A stretch of 64,000 nucleotides of DNA, from NCBI RefSeq assembly GCF_008932115.1, contig NZ_CP044543.1, positions 1-64,000 of the forward strand. Direction: 5' to 3'. Of the stretch, positions 44,785 through 53,639 are shown one piece after another. The position numbers were made by a program, and so were the translations under genes. The notes under the pieces were generated by a model, which saw only the letters and a list, made by a program, of their open reading frames with translations, was not told the DNA's origin and did not search any database. Source of the stretch: Bradyrhizobium betae. Lineage in GTDB: Bacteria > Pseudomonadota > Alphaproteobacteria > Rhizobiales > Xanthobacteraceae. Numbering within the stretch: the first letter of the stretch is position 1; every line of letters begins with the position of its first letter.

Positions 44785-44840
44785 GTGGGACACAATCCCA
44801 CATTTTCCCATTTTGCATTTGACGTGGTAAATTTTCCCAC
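44785..44840. promoter_or_regulatory. Clustered TGGGA/TCCCA elements in the divergent promoter
   Basis: The perfect inverted repeat GTGGGA-N5-TCCCAC (44785-44801) is followed by ATTTTCCCAT (44802-44811) and ATTTTCCCAC (44831-44840), the last two spaced 29 bases. GTGG at 44824 pairs with CCAC at 44837. The AT-rich block stands out from its GC-rich surroundings and lies between the DUF6502 gene and the glycan operon. Confidence 0.5.
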
Positions 44841-44887
44841 ATATACGAGACGCCACTGAGGGGCGCGACGTAAAGGGACACACACCC

Positions 44888-45049
44888 ATGGCTGACCGCT
44901 TGGTCCGCAATTCCAGCTCGCTACGTGCCGTGCCGGCTCCCGACCGGGGGCACGGCACAATCGAGCCGATCCTGCCGGCGCTGCTGCGCGGCGTGATCTT
45001 CCTCTCGGTGCTGGCCGCACCGTTCGTCGCAGCACTTCTCGCAGGCTGA
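44888..45049 (+). CDS. 53-residue membrane protein at the head of the glycan operon
   Basis: ATG at 44888 gives MADRLVRNSSSLRAVPAPDR, a soluble part of about 30 residues. A single helix follows (GVIFLSVLAAPFVAALLAG) that ends at the stop. The ATG is preceded by GGGACACACACCC, a weak ribosome site. The stop lies seven bases before the fusion gene start, so the two are surely co-transcribed. Not recognised; perhaps an accessory subunit of the exporter. Confidence 0.5.
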   Translation: MADRLVRNSSSLRAVPAPDRGHGTIEPILPALLRGVIFLSVLAAPFVAALLAG

Positions 45050-45056
45050 CGCCGCC

Positions 45057-47009
45057 ATGCATCACAGCCAGGAAACCTTGCAGGAAGTCTTGCCCGAAAT
45101 CCCGCGCCGCCCGTCGGTGCTCCACATCTTCAAGATCTATTATCCCGACCTGTTCGGCGGCACGCTGACGGTGATCCGCGACATCTGCGCCAGCCTGAAG
45201 GACGCCTTTGCCTCAGCCGTGCTGGTCTGCTCACAATCGGCCGAGCCGCGCGCGCTCGTCGTCAACGACGTGCCGGTCGAGCGCGTCCGCTCGTTCGGCA
45301 ACCTGTTGTCGCTCCCCGCCGCCCCGACCTATCCGTGGCGGCTGTGGCGCAAAATCGCCGAGCACGATCTGCTCGCGCTCCACGCGCCCTTCCCGCTCGC
45401 CGATCTCGTTTTCGCGCTGGGATTCGGCGCCAAACGGCCGCTGGTGGTGCACTGGCACGCCGACATCGTCACCCATGCCGGCCTGCGCTGGTTCGTCGAA
45501 CCGTTGATGCGGCGAACCCTGCGCCGGGCCAGGGCGATCATCGTGTCGGACCACGTCCTGGTCGAGACCACGCCGCTGCTGCGCGAATTCGACGACAAAT
45601 GCCATGTCGTGCCGTTCGGCATCGACACCTCCGGTTACGACTGCCCGCAGATCGAGCCGAACCATGTCAACGACCGCGGCCGGCTCGTGCTCGCCTGCGG
45701 CCGGCTGGTGCCCTACAAGGGGTTCGACATGCTGATCCGCGCCGCCGTCAACCGCAAGTTCGAAGTCTGGATCATCGGAGAAGGCTCCGAACGAGCGCGG
45801 CTGGAGCAGTTGATCGGGGAGCTCGGTGTCGGCGATCGCGTCCGCCTGCTCGGTTCGGTCAGCGACGGCGAGCGCGTCAAGCTGATGTGCCTGTCCGACG
45901 TCTTCGTGATGTCGTCGGTGACCAACGCCGAGACCTTTGGTCTGGTCCAGCTCGAGGCCATGGCCGCCGGGCGCCCGGTCGTGAACACGGCACTCGATAC
46001 GGCCGTGCCGCGCGTCGCCCGCCACGGCATGGAAGCCATCACCGTGCCGCCCGGCAATCCGGACATGCTCGGGGACGCCATCGACACCCTCATCCACGAC
46101 CCCGAGCGCCGCCGGCGCATGGGATTGTCGGCCCGCACCCGCGCGCTCACCCGCTATTCCACCACGGCCTTCCGGGAAGGCATGGAAACCGTCTACCGCA
46201 ACGCCGTCACCGCGCCCTGCAGGGAATCGGCAGCCGCGGCCGAGCCGCCGCAGGCGACGGGCTGGCAGGACAGCGTCCGGATCGCGGCCGCCTTGGCCTG
46301 GTCCGACATGCGGCACCGTTACGTGCGCTCGCTGCTCGGACCGTTCTGGATGTCGCTGCAGATGGCGATCGTGGTCGTCGTGCTGGGCTCGGTGATCGGC
46401 CAGATCTCGAACGCCGACATCCTGTCGCGGCTCCCCATGCTGGCGCTGTCGATGACGGCCTGGACCTTCCTCAACAGCGTGGTGCTGGACGCGACCACGG
46501 CGCTGCAGAACTCCGCGAGCCTGATCCGCGACCGGGCATTGCCGCCGGTGATCTTCCTGCTGCAATGCACGTTCCGCCAGGGACTGTTCGCGCTGCATAA
46601 CGCCTGCGTGCCGCTGCTGCTGTGGCTCGTCCTGTCGCCCCACGACCTCTCTCACGCGCTGGCGGCGCTGCCCGGATTGCTGCTGTTCGTGGCCTGTACC
46701 TTCGCCCTGAGCCTCGTCCTTGGCGCGATGGCAACGCGCTATCGCGACCTCAAGCCGATCATCGAATCCACGCTGATGCTCGCCTTCCTCGCCTCGCCCG
46801 TGATCTGGTCAGCCGAAATGATCAACCACCGCGCGACGGTGATGCGGCTCAATCCCCTGACGCACCTGTTCGCGGTGTGGCGCGAGCCGCTTGCGGGCGG
46901 CCATGTCGACCCCACCAGCCTCGTCTACGTCCTCGTCACCCTGGCGCTGCTGATCTTTGCGAGCGTGCTGACGCTGGTTCACCTGCGCAAAGCCGCATTC
47001 TGGATCTGA
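45057..47009 (+). CDS. Fusion protein: GT4 glycosyltransferase + ABC-2 polysaccharide export permease
   Basis: A 650-residue protein joining two usually separate activities. Residues about 20-385 are a GT-B fold GT4 glycosyltransferase: KIYYPDLFGGTLTVI, HWHADIVTHAG, the hinge LVLACGRLVPYKGFDML, and the donor-site motif ETFGLVQLEAMAAGRPVV with both Glu residues. An Ala/Pro linker (386-402) leads into an ABC-2 permease of the Wzm/KpsM class: LAWSDMRHRYVRSLLGPFWMSL and six likely helices ending in VYVLVTLALLIFASVLTLVHLRKAAFWI. The ATPase partner follows two bases after the stop. The frame is continuous with no sign of error at the junction. A domain order of GT then permease is rarely seen. Confidence 0.85.
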   Translation: MHHSQETLQEVLPEIPRRPSVLHIFKIYYPDLFGGTLTVIRDICASLKDAFASAVLVCSQSAEPRALVVNDVPVERVRSFGNLLSLPAAPTYPWRLWRKIAEHDLLALHAPFPLADLVFALGFGAKRPLVVHWHADIVTHAGLRWFVEPLMRRTLRRARAIIVSDHVLVETTPLLREFDDKCHVVPFGIDTSGYDCPQIEPNHVNDRGRLVLACGRLVPYKGFDMLIRAAVNRKFEVWIIGEGSERARLEQLIGELGVGDRVRLLGSVSDGERVKLMCLSDVFVMSSVTNAETFGLVQLEAMAAGRPVVNTALDTAVPRVARHGMEAITVPPGNPDMLGDAIDTLIHDPERRRRMGLSARTRALTRYSTTAFREGMETVYRNAVTAPCRESAAAAEPPQATGWQDSVRIAAALAWSDMRHRYVRSLLGPFWMSLQMAIVVVVLGSVIGQISNADILSRLPMLALSMTAWTFLNSVVLDATTALQNSASLIRDRALPPVIFLLQCTFRQGLFALHNACVPLLLWLVLSPHDLSHALAALPGLLLFVACTFALSLVLGAMATRYRDLKPIIESTLMLAFLASPVIWSAEMINHRATVMRLNPLTHLFAVWREPLAGGHVDPTSLVYVLVTLALLIFASVLTLVHLRKAAFWI

Positions 47010-47011
47010 CC

Positions 47012-47752
47012 ATGGTCTCGATCAGCCTGCGCAACGTCTGTCTCGACTATCCGCTCTACGGCGCCTACGACTTCTCGCTGAAGCGGCGGCTGCTCGGCCA
47101 CCTGATCCGCGAGCCGGGCGAGATGCGGACCATCCGCGCCGTCGACAATGTCACGATCGAGGCCGAGCCCGGCGCCCGCATCGGGCTTGCCGGCCCCAAC
47201 GGCTCCGGCAAGTCGACGCTGCTGCGTCTCATCGCCGGCGTGTACCCGCCGAGCAGCGGCCGTCTCGCCGTCAGGGGCAACATCGTGCCCCTGCTCGGCC
47301 TGAACGCCGGCGTTAACCTGGACTTCGTGGCGGAGGACAACATCGCGCTGCTGCTGCGGATCAGCGGCCGCAAGCCGACCCGCAGCGTGATCGACGAGAT
47401 CTGGGCGTTCACCGAGCTCGAGACGCGGATGCAGCGGCTGCCCTTGCGGATGTTCTCCTCGGGAATGCTCATGCGGGTGCTGTTCGCCACCGCCACCGCC
47501 TTCCCGGCCGACATCCTCCTGCTCGACGAATGGCTCAGCGTCGTCGACGAGCATTTTGCCGAGAAGGCCGAGCGGCGGCTGCAACACCTCGTCGCGCAGG
47601 CGGCGATCGTGATCATCGCCTCGCACGACCAGCCGCTGCTGCGCCGCATCTGCTCCAGCATCATCAACCTCGATCACGGCCGCATCGCCTCGACCGTGAC
47701 GGTCGAGCCGCCTGCCACGCACGCCTTCGAGCTCCGCGAGAAACGCGCATGA
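47012..47752 (+). CDS. ABC transporter ATPase for polysaccharide export (Wzt/KpsT-like)
   Basis: A 246-residue ATPase that should power the permease half of the fusion. It has an N-terminal SLRNVCLDYPLYGAYDFSLKRRLL, the style of rhizobial O-antigen exporters. Walker A is GPNGSGKSTLLR, the signature is FSSGMLMR (the variant usual in glycan exporters), and Walker B is ADILLLDEWLSVVD. The carbohydrate-binding C-terminal domain of Wzt is absent, as in KpsT, so export probably does not depend on a terminal sugar cap. The start overlaps nothing; the stop overlaps the next start. Confidence 0.9.
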   Translation: MVSISLRNVCLDYPLYGAYDFSLKRRLLGHLIREPGEMRTIRAVDNVTIEAEPGARIGLAGPNGSGKSTLLRLIAGVYPPSSGRLAVRGNIVPLLGLNAGVNLDFVAEDNIALLLRISGRKPTRSVIDEIWAFTELETRMQRLPLRMFSSGMLMRVLFATATAFPADILLLDEWLSVVDEHFAEKAERRLQHLVAQAAIVIIASHDQPLLRRICSSIINLDHGRIASTVTVEPPATHAFELREKRA

Positions 47753-49137
47753 AACAGACCATCCTCGTCGTCTCCGAGGCGCTGGGCGAGCCCAACCACA
47801 AGCGCGGCATCTTCCACTTCACGCGCGAGCTGATGCGCTCGCTCGCGGCCGAGGGCCATGAGCTGACGCTGCTGGTCGAGACCTCGCGGCGCTATCGCAA
47901 GCTGCGCCGGCGCGAGCTGCGGACAAAGCTGTTTCCGTCGGAGGCGCGCAACATCGAGCTGCTCGCACTCTATCGTTTCCTTGACGAGATCAACATGGCC
48001 GAGCCGCTGGCGCGCAACGGCCTGCGGTGCACGCTCGACTGGTTGCGCCACAAGGCGGCCATGTCGGTATCGCCGGACTACGTCCTCTGCTTCCTGCGCG
48101 CCATCGGACTGCGCGGATTGAATGCCCGGCGGATCGAGAACAAGACCGGCGCGATCGAATACGTCCCGCCCGACCTGCGCCACCTCGAGCTGTTCCGCGA
48201 GTTCCAGCTCGAGCCCGGCTTCTACAGCTATCAGGATTCCTCCGCCTTCTTCCTGCTGCCGCCGCCGCGGGTCGACGCGCGCGACTACGACGTCATCGTG
48301 GTGGACACGCCGACGCGGGTCGCGATCCGGCGCAAACCGGGCGCCAAGGTGATCTGCGTGGTCCACGATCTGCTGCCGCTCACCGACCTCAAGCTCAGCG
48401 ACGTCGCGACACGGCTGTTCCTGTCGCGCTTGTTCACCAGCCTGCGGCAGGCCGACGAGCTCGCCTTCGTCTCAAACTACAGCATGATGCGGTTCAGGGA
48501 CCTGTTGCCGCAATTTGCCCACCTGCCGGCGCGGGTCGTGTATCCCCGCACCCGGTTCGACGCCCCGGATGTCCTGCACCTGCCAGCCCCGTCGGGGCGT
48601 CCGGGGCGGCCGAGCTTTGTCGTCATCGTCTCGAACGAACCGCGCAAGAACGTCGCCACCGTCATCCGCGCCTTCCGCGGCGTGCCGCAGGCCGACCTCG
48701 TCGTGATCGGCTATGCCGGCGAGATCAACCGGATGCGCAATCTGCCGCCGAACGTCCGCTTTGCCGGCTATGTCGACGAGCATGAGAAGGCCGCCCTCAT
48801 TGCCGAAGCCCACGGGCTGATCATGCCGAGCTTCGCCGAAGGCTTTGGCGTGCCGATCATCGAGGCGCTGGCCGCGAATACGCCGGTGCTGTGCTCTGAT
48901 ATCGCGGTGTTCCGCGAGGTCGCGGGCGAACTTGCGGACTATTTCGACCCGTTCTCGACCGACTCGATCGCGGCCTCCGTCACCCGCGTGCTGGCGCGGC
49001 AGGAGGAGTGCCGCGGCAGGATCAAGGCGCGGCGCAGCGAGCTCGCCGCGCGCTTCGGCTACGAGAGCCAGGCCCGCGATTTCCTCGGACATGAGGTGCA
49101 CAGCGACAGCCTCGCCGCCGCACAGCTGGCATCGTAG
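47749..49137 (+). CDS. GT4 family glycosyltransferase
   Basis: A 462-residue glycosyltransferase. The N-terminal half is long and less typical (FHFTRELMRSLAAEGHELTLLVETSRRYRK, then VVHDLLPLTDLKLS). The C-terminal GT1_4 domain has SNEPRKNVATVIRAFRG, RFAGYVDEHEKAALIAEAHGLIMPSFAEGFGVPIIEALAANTPVLCSD, with the paired Glu of the donor site. The donor and acceptor are unknown. It is coupled to the ATPase by an ATGA overlap and should add sugars to the same exported chain. Confidence 0.88.
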   Translation: MKQTILVVSEALGEPNHKRGIFHFTRELMRSLAAEGHELTLLVETSRRYRKLRRRELRTKLFPSEARNIELLALYRFLDEINMAEPLARNGLRCTLDWLRHKAAMSVSPDYVLCFLRAIGLRGLNARRIENKTGAIEYVPPDLRHLELFREFQLEPGFYSYQDSSAFFLLPPPRVDARDYDVIVVDTPTRVAIRRKPGAKVICVVHDLLPLTDLKLSDVATRLFLSRLFTSLRQADELAFVSNYSMMRFRDLLPQFAHLPARVVYPRTRFDAPDVLHLPAPSGRPGRPSFVVIVSNEPRKNVATVIRAFRGVPQADLVVIGYAGEINRMRNLPPNVRFAGYVDEHEKAALIAEAHGLIMPSFAEGFGVPIIEALAANTPVLCSDIAVFREVAGELADYFDPFSTDSIAASVTRVLARQEECRGRIKARRSELAARFGYESQARDFLGHEVHSDSLAAAQLAS

Positions 49138-49139
49138 GG

Positions 49140-50402
49140 ATGAACGCCGAATACGGACATGGCCGCCGGCCCGCCCTCGGCAATTCGGCCGCGCTGAAGG
49201 GGACCACCGATGGGCTCGCCGTCCTGATCGCGGCCTCGCTGCCCTGGTCGACCACGGCGCCGTCGATCCTCGTCGGCCTCTGGCTGCTGGCGGTGACGCC
49301 GACGATCGATTGGCGCGCCTACGGGCGGCAGCTCGCCCGGCCCGCGTTCGCGCTGCCCTTTGCCTTCCTGCTGCTCGCCCTCGTCGGGACGCTCTGGTCC
49401 GACGGTGCGTGGGCGGACCGGCTGTATGCGATCAAGCCGGTCGCCAAGCTCGTGCTGATCCCGGCGCTGCTCTACCATTTCAGCCGGTCGGAGCGCGGCC
49501 TATGGGTCTGCCTCGCCTTTCTCGGCTCCTGCGCGCTGCTTGCGGTCTATTCCTGGATCGTGTTGCTCGATCCCGCCTGGAAGATCACCACGACGGCGTC
49601 GGCGGGCGTTCCCGTCAAGAACTACATCGACCAGAGCCAGGAATTCACCCTCTGCGCCTTTGCGCTTGCGCTGCCCGCGCTGAATTTCTGGCGCGACAGA
49701 CGCATGGTCGCCACGGCCGCGTGCCTGGCGCTGATCCTGCTGTTCGTCACCAACATGGTGTTCGTCGCATCCGCCCGCACGGCGCTGCTCTGCATCGCCG
49801 TGCTGCTCGCCCTGTTTGCCTGGAAGCACCTCAGTCAGCGGGCGGCACTGCTCCTGCTCGCGGGCGCTGTCGCCGCGAGCGCGCTGGCCTGGACGACGTC
49901 GCCCTATCTGCGCCAGCGCATCACCGACATCGCGGTCGAATATCACCGTGGCCATGAGGACCTCAGCCGCGCCTCGACCGCGCAGCGGCTGACCTATTGG
50001 CGCAAGGCGCTCCACGCCTTCACCGAGGCGCCCTTGATCGGCCATGGCACCGGCTCGATCAAGCGGCAGTTCGAGCGCGCCGCTACCAGCGGCAGCAGCC
50101 TCGATGCGGAGATCGTCAGCAATCCGCACAACCAGACCCTCAACGTCGCCATGCAATGGGGCCTGCTCGGAGTAGTCCTTCTCTATGCGATGTGGATTGC
50201 CCACCTTCGCCTGTTCATGGAAGGAGATGCCCTGGGCCAAGGTCTTGCCGCCTGGATCGGCCTCGTCGCCGTCGTTCAGAACATCGCGAGCTCGCTGCTG
50301 AACTCGCATCTGTTCGATTTCCACGAGGGGTGGATGTATGTGCTCTGCGTCGGCGTCGCCGGCGGCATGGTGCTGAAGACCAGGGCCGGCGCTGAATCCT
50401 GA
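49140..50402 (+). CDS. O-antigen ligase-like membrane protein (WaaL/Wzy_C family)
   Basis: A 420-residue protein with about 11 helices. The large periplasmic loop carries AEIVSNPHNQTLNVAMQWGLLG, where the conserved HN of O-antigen ligases sits. Such proteins attach O-chains to lipid A-core, or polymerise glycans. With the ABC exporter upstream, the ligase role is more likely. It starts three bases after the glycosyltransferase stop and is the last gene of the operon. It ends base-to-base with the stop of the convergent ABC binding protein. Confidence 0.87.
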   Translation: MNAEYGHGRRPALGNSAALKGTTDGLAVLIAASLPWSTTAPSILVGLWLLAVTPTIDWRAYGRQLARPAFALPFAFLLLALVGTLWSDGAWADRLYAIKPVAKLVLIPALLYHFSRSERGLWVCLAFLGSCALLAVYSWIVLLDPAWKITTTASAGVPVKNYIDQSQEFTLCAFALALPALNFWRDRRMVATAACLALILLFVTNMVFVASARTALLCIAVLLALFAWKHLSQRAALLLLAGAVAASALAWTTSPYLRQRITDIAVEYHRGHEDLSRASTAQRLTYWRKALHAFTEAPLIGHGTGSIKRQFERAATSGSSLDAEIVSNPHNQTLNVAMQWGLLGVVLLYAMWIAHLRLFMEGDALGQGLAAWIGLVAVVQNIASSLLNSHLFDFHEGWMYVLCVGVAGGMVLKTRAGAES

Positions 50403-51638
50403 CTACTGGCTGCGCTCGTGGCCGACCTCGCCCGTGATGACGTCGCCGAACAGCTCCCAGGCCTGCCCGTTGAAGCGCATCAACTGCATCTGCTCGATCG
50501 GGAAGTAATCATCTGCCGATGTGTTCACCATGATGCCGGGCAGCATCAGATCGGTGTGGAAATTCTTCAGGCTGGTGGCCTGCTTCATCGCGTTCTCGCG
50601 CGTGAGGTTGTCGCCGCATTGCTTCAGCACCTGCGCCATCGCCTCGGCCTGCACATAGCCATACAGGTTGTTGGCATTGGCCTTGTCGCCATCGGGGTAA
50701 TATTTGTCCATGAATTCGCGCCACTTCACCACGGCCGGGTCCTTGTCCCAGGTCGGATCGGTCGGGTCCTTGAGATACGCGGTCGAGATGATGTCTTTCG
50801 CATAGTCGAGCCCGGCGGGCTTCAGTACCGATGCGATCGACGTGGCCGTGTTGGCGAGGAAGAATTTCGGCTTCCAGCCGAGCTCGCCGACCTTCCGGAT
50901 CGCCTGCGCCGAACCCTTTGGCGCGGCCCACGAGAAGAAGATGTCCGCGCCGGAATCGTGCAGGGCGACGATCTGCGAGTCGATCGAGGGATCGCTGACC
51001 TCGTAGGACTTGTCGGCGATGATCATGCCGGCCTTGTCGCCGAGACCGTCCTTCAGGCCCTTGAACTGGTCCTTCCCCGCGTCGTCATTTTGCCAGAGCA
51101 CAGCGATCTTGCTATTCGGAAACTTGTCACGGATGTATTTCGCGTAGATCCGCCCCTCGCTCTGGTAGTTCGGCTGAAAGCCCATGGTCCACGGGAAGTT
51201 CTTGGGATCGCCGAACTTGGTGCCGCCGGAGGCGACGAACAGCTGCGGCACCTTCTTGGCGTTCATGTATTTCATGATCGCGGAGTTCGAGGGTGTGCCG
51301 AGCGGCTGGAAGATCAGCAGGACCTCATCGCTCTCGACCAGCTTGCGCGCCTGCTCGATCGCCTTCGGCGGCGAATAGGCATCGTCATAGCTGATGAAGG
51401 TGATCTTGCGGCCGTTGATGCCGCCCTGGTCGTTGATCATCCTGAAGAAGGCTGCCTCGGTCTTACCGATCACGCCATAGGACGAGGCCGGCCCGCTATA
51501 GGGCATGATGTTGCCGATCTTCACTTCAGTGTCGGTGGCGCCGGGGTCGTATTTCTTCTGCGCCGAGGCCGGTGTCGTGACGAGCACGCCGGCAGCAAGC
51601 ATGGCGAGGGCAGCAAGGTTTTTGCGACGACCCGGCAT
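50403..51638 (-). CDS. ABC transporter substrate-binding protein (branched-chain amino acid family)
   Basis: A 411-residue periplasmic binding protein of the LivJ/Leu-Ile-Val family. It has a signal peptide (RKNLAALAMLAAGVLVTTPASAQ) and then KIGNIMPYSGPASSYGVIGKTEAAFFRMINDQGGINGRKITFISYDDAYSPPKAIEQARKL. The ligand may be an amino acid, amide or aromatic acid. No permease or ATPase genes are nearby, so it works with a transporter encoded elsewhere. It is convergent with the ligase gene, the two stops being adjacent. Confidence 0.9.
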   Translation of the reverse strand: MPGRRKNLAALAMLAAGVLVTTPASAQKKYDPGATDTEVKIGNIMPYSGPASSYGVIGKTEAAFFRMINDQGGINGRKITFISYDDAYSPPKAIEQARKLVESDEVLLIFQPLGTPSNSAIMKYMNAKKVPQLFVASGGTKFGDPKNFPWTMGFQPNYQSEGRIYAKYIRDKFPNSKIAVLWQNDDAGKDQFKGLKDGLGDKAGMIIADKSYEVSDPSIDSQIVALHDSGADIFFSWAAPKGSAQAIRKVGELGWKPKFFLANTATSIASVLKPAGLDYAKDIISTAYLKDPTDPTWDKDPAVVKWREFMDKYYPDGDKANANNLYGYVQAEAMAQVLKQCGDNLTRENAMKQATSLKNFHTDLMLPGIMVNTSADDYFPIEQMQLMRFNGQAWELFGDVITGEVGHERSQ

Positions 51639-51746
51639 CGTTCTCTCCCCTGTGTTTTGTAGTCTTGTTTTGTGGAGAGTGTCGCAAGCAGGATAGCGGC
51701 TGGCAAGCGCTACGATTTTCCGCGCGGTGAAACGGCGATCTGGAAC

Positions 51747-52658
51747 TTATAGCGTGCGCCGCAGCAGATGCAGAATGCGCCCGTCGATCACCAGCAGCGC
51801 GCTGCCGATGACGATTGCGCCGATGACTTCCTGCACCGAAATCGCCTCACCGAGTACAAGCCAGCCGAGAAGGATGGACGTCACCGGAACGAGCAATGTC
51901 CCCAGCATGACATTCGTCCCACCCGAGCGCTGCAGCACCCTGAAGAAGATGATGTAGCCCAATGCCGTCGACAGACCGGCGAGGCCGAGCACGGCGAGCC
52001 AGGTCGCGATCCCCGGCATCGGAAGACGCCACGGCTGCTCCGTCGCGCCGGCGACGATCGCCATCATCAGCGTCGAGGCGATCAACTGAAAAGCTGCGGC
52101 GCCAAGCGGCGGCACGTTCTTGAGCAATCGCCGCGCGGCGAGCGCCGCAAAGCCATAGCTGAACGCACCGCCAAGTCCGAGCAGAATGCCGAGCCCCTGC
52201 CCCGGTCTGGTCTCGATGCCCCATCCGCGCAGGATGATCACGCCGAGAAGGCCGAGCGCCACGCCGGCGACGGGGCGCATCTGCAAGGCTTCCTCGCCTG
52301 CGGCGGCCATCACCATGACAGTAAACAGCGGCGTGGTCGCATTCAGGATCGACGCCAGTCCACTCGGAATGAAGGTCTGGCCGATCACGATCAACGAGAA
52401 TGGAATGACGTTGTTGAGCAACCCGATCGTGACGAACGGTGTCCAGCCCGTCAGCCCCCTGGGAAAAGCGATCCCCCGCATGCGCAGGAGCGGCAGCAGG
52501 ATGGCCGCGCCGAGCGCGACGCGCAGGAACACCAGTGTCAGCGGCGGCAATTCCCGCAGCGCCGCGCCGTTGAAGAAGAACGATCCGCCCCAGAGCACCG
52601 AGAGCACGGCGAGCAGCGACCAGTCTCGCGCGTCGATCCGGTTGTCGTTCGGGGACAT
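51747..52658 (-). CDS. EamA/DMT superfamily transporter
   Basis: A 303-residue, ten-helix protein with two EamA repeats (LLAVLSVLWGGSFFFNGAALRELPPLTLVFLRVALGAAIL and GGAFSYGFAALAARRLLKN). It ends TSILLGWLVLGEAISVQEVIGAIVIGSALLVIDG, a standard signature. Probably a metabolite exporter. The start at 52658 is used because the frame upstream reads nonsense. It lies in the same direction as the next EamA gene but is not close kin to it. Confidence 0.88.
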   Translation of the reverse strand: MSPNDNRIDARDWSLLAVLSVLWGGSFFFNGAALRELPPLTLVFLRVALGAAILLPLLRMRGIAFPRGLTGWTPFVTIGLLNNVIPFSLIVIGQTFIPSGLASILNATTPLFTVMVMAAAGEEALQMRPVAGVALGLLGVIILRGWGIETRPGQGLGILLGLGGAFSYGFAALAARRLLKNVPPLGAAAFQLIASTLMMAIVAGATEQPWRLPMPGIATWLAVLGLAGLSTALGYIIFFRVLQRSGGTNVMLGTLLVPVTSILLGWLVLGEAISVQEVIGAIVIGSALLVIDGRILHLLRRTL

Positions 52659-52750
52659 GGGTTTCACCTCGGTGGCTGAGCTAGCCCAAGCCACCAGATA
52701 GCGCCACCCGATTTCCGGTGAAACGATAACTGCTCTGGCAGGTCGGCCTG

Positions 52751-53626
52751 TTAGGTCTTTTCGCGCTTGCGCGCATCGCCAACAATATCGGCGACGACCG
52801 CGCCGATCACCAGAGCGGCGCCAATCAGCGCATGCACCGCAGGTACCTCCCGAAAGGCTACCCACACCCAGAACGGCATCAGCGGCGTCTCCAGCGTCGC
52901 GATCAGGGAGGCCTGTCCCGAGGGCAGCAGGCGTGAGCCGAGCATGTAGAACGTCAGACCGAGCGCGACCTGAAGGCAGCCGAACATGGCAAGGATCGCA
53001 AGGCTGTTGCCGCCGACATGAGCGATGTCGCGGGCGAATGGAAGGCTGACGAGGCTGCCCAAAAAGTTCGACAGCGCCGCTGCCGCCACCATCGATGTCT
53101 CGCGATGGCGCCGGATCACCACCGTCATGGCGGAGATCGCGAGCACCATCAGGCAGCTCAGGGCCAGGCCGCCGATATCGGCGCCGGCCTGCACGCCGCC
53201 GACCGTGATGACCACTCCGGCAAAAGCCATCAGGCTCGCAATCAGCGTGCGCCATCTCGCGGCTTCACCGAGCCACAGCCACGCCAGTGCAGCCGCGACG
53301 AAGGGCTGGGTCGCGATCAGCACCGCGACGTTCATCACCTTGGTCATCTGAAGCGCGGGGATGAACGAGACCATGCCGATGGTCGACAACGAGGCGACGA
53401 GCAAGCCGTCGCGTCCCGGGGCAATCAATTGCCGCAACGCGCCTGGTCCCTGCATCAGGACGAGAAGCGCCGAGATCATGCTGCCGGCGAACACGCCGCG
53501 CCAGAACAGGATGGTCCAGGGATCGAACGGCAGCAACCGGGTGAAAAACGGCGCCGTGCTCCAGGCAACCGCGGCGGCGATGACGAGGGCAATGCCGAGA
53601 CCGCGTTCCGAACGAGGCAGCCCCAT
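52751..53626 (-). CDS. EamA/DMT superfamily transporter
   Basis: A 291-residue EamA protein with about ten helices (GIALVIAAAVAWSTAPFFTRLLPFDPWTILFWRGVFAG; MTKVMNVAVLIATQPFVAAALAWLWLGEAARWRTL; LPSGQASLIATLETPLMPFWVWVAFREVPAVHALIGAALVIGAVV). The substrate is unknown. The start lies 13 bases after the stop of the dehydrogenase gene, so the two may be one unit. Confidence 0.88.
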   Translation of the reverse strand: MGLPRSERGLGIALVIAAAVAWSTAPFFTRLLPFDPWTILFWRGVFAGSMISALLVLMQGPGALRQLIAPGRDGLLVASLSTIGMVSFIPALQMTKVMNVAVLIATQPFVAAALAWLWLGEAARWRTLIASLMAFAGVVITVGGVQAGADIGGLALSCLMVLAISAMTVVIRRHRETSMVAAAALSNFLGSLVSLPFARDIAHVGGNSLAILAMFGCLQVALGLTFYMLGSRLLPSGQASLIATLETPLMPFWVWVAFREVPAVHALIGAALVIGAVVADIVGDARKREKT

Positions 53627-53639
53627 GTGGATGTACCGA

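Noticed and set aside
46200..46270. GT4-permease fusion as an artefact of a lost stop codon
   Set aside because: The frame is continuous through an Ala/Pro linker, no start codon with a ribosome site lies before the permease part, and the surrounding genes show no read errors.
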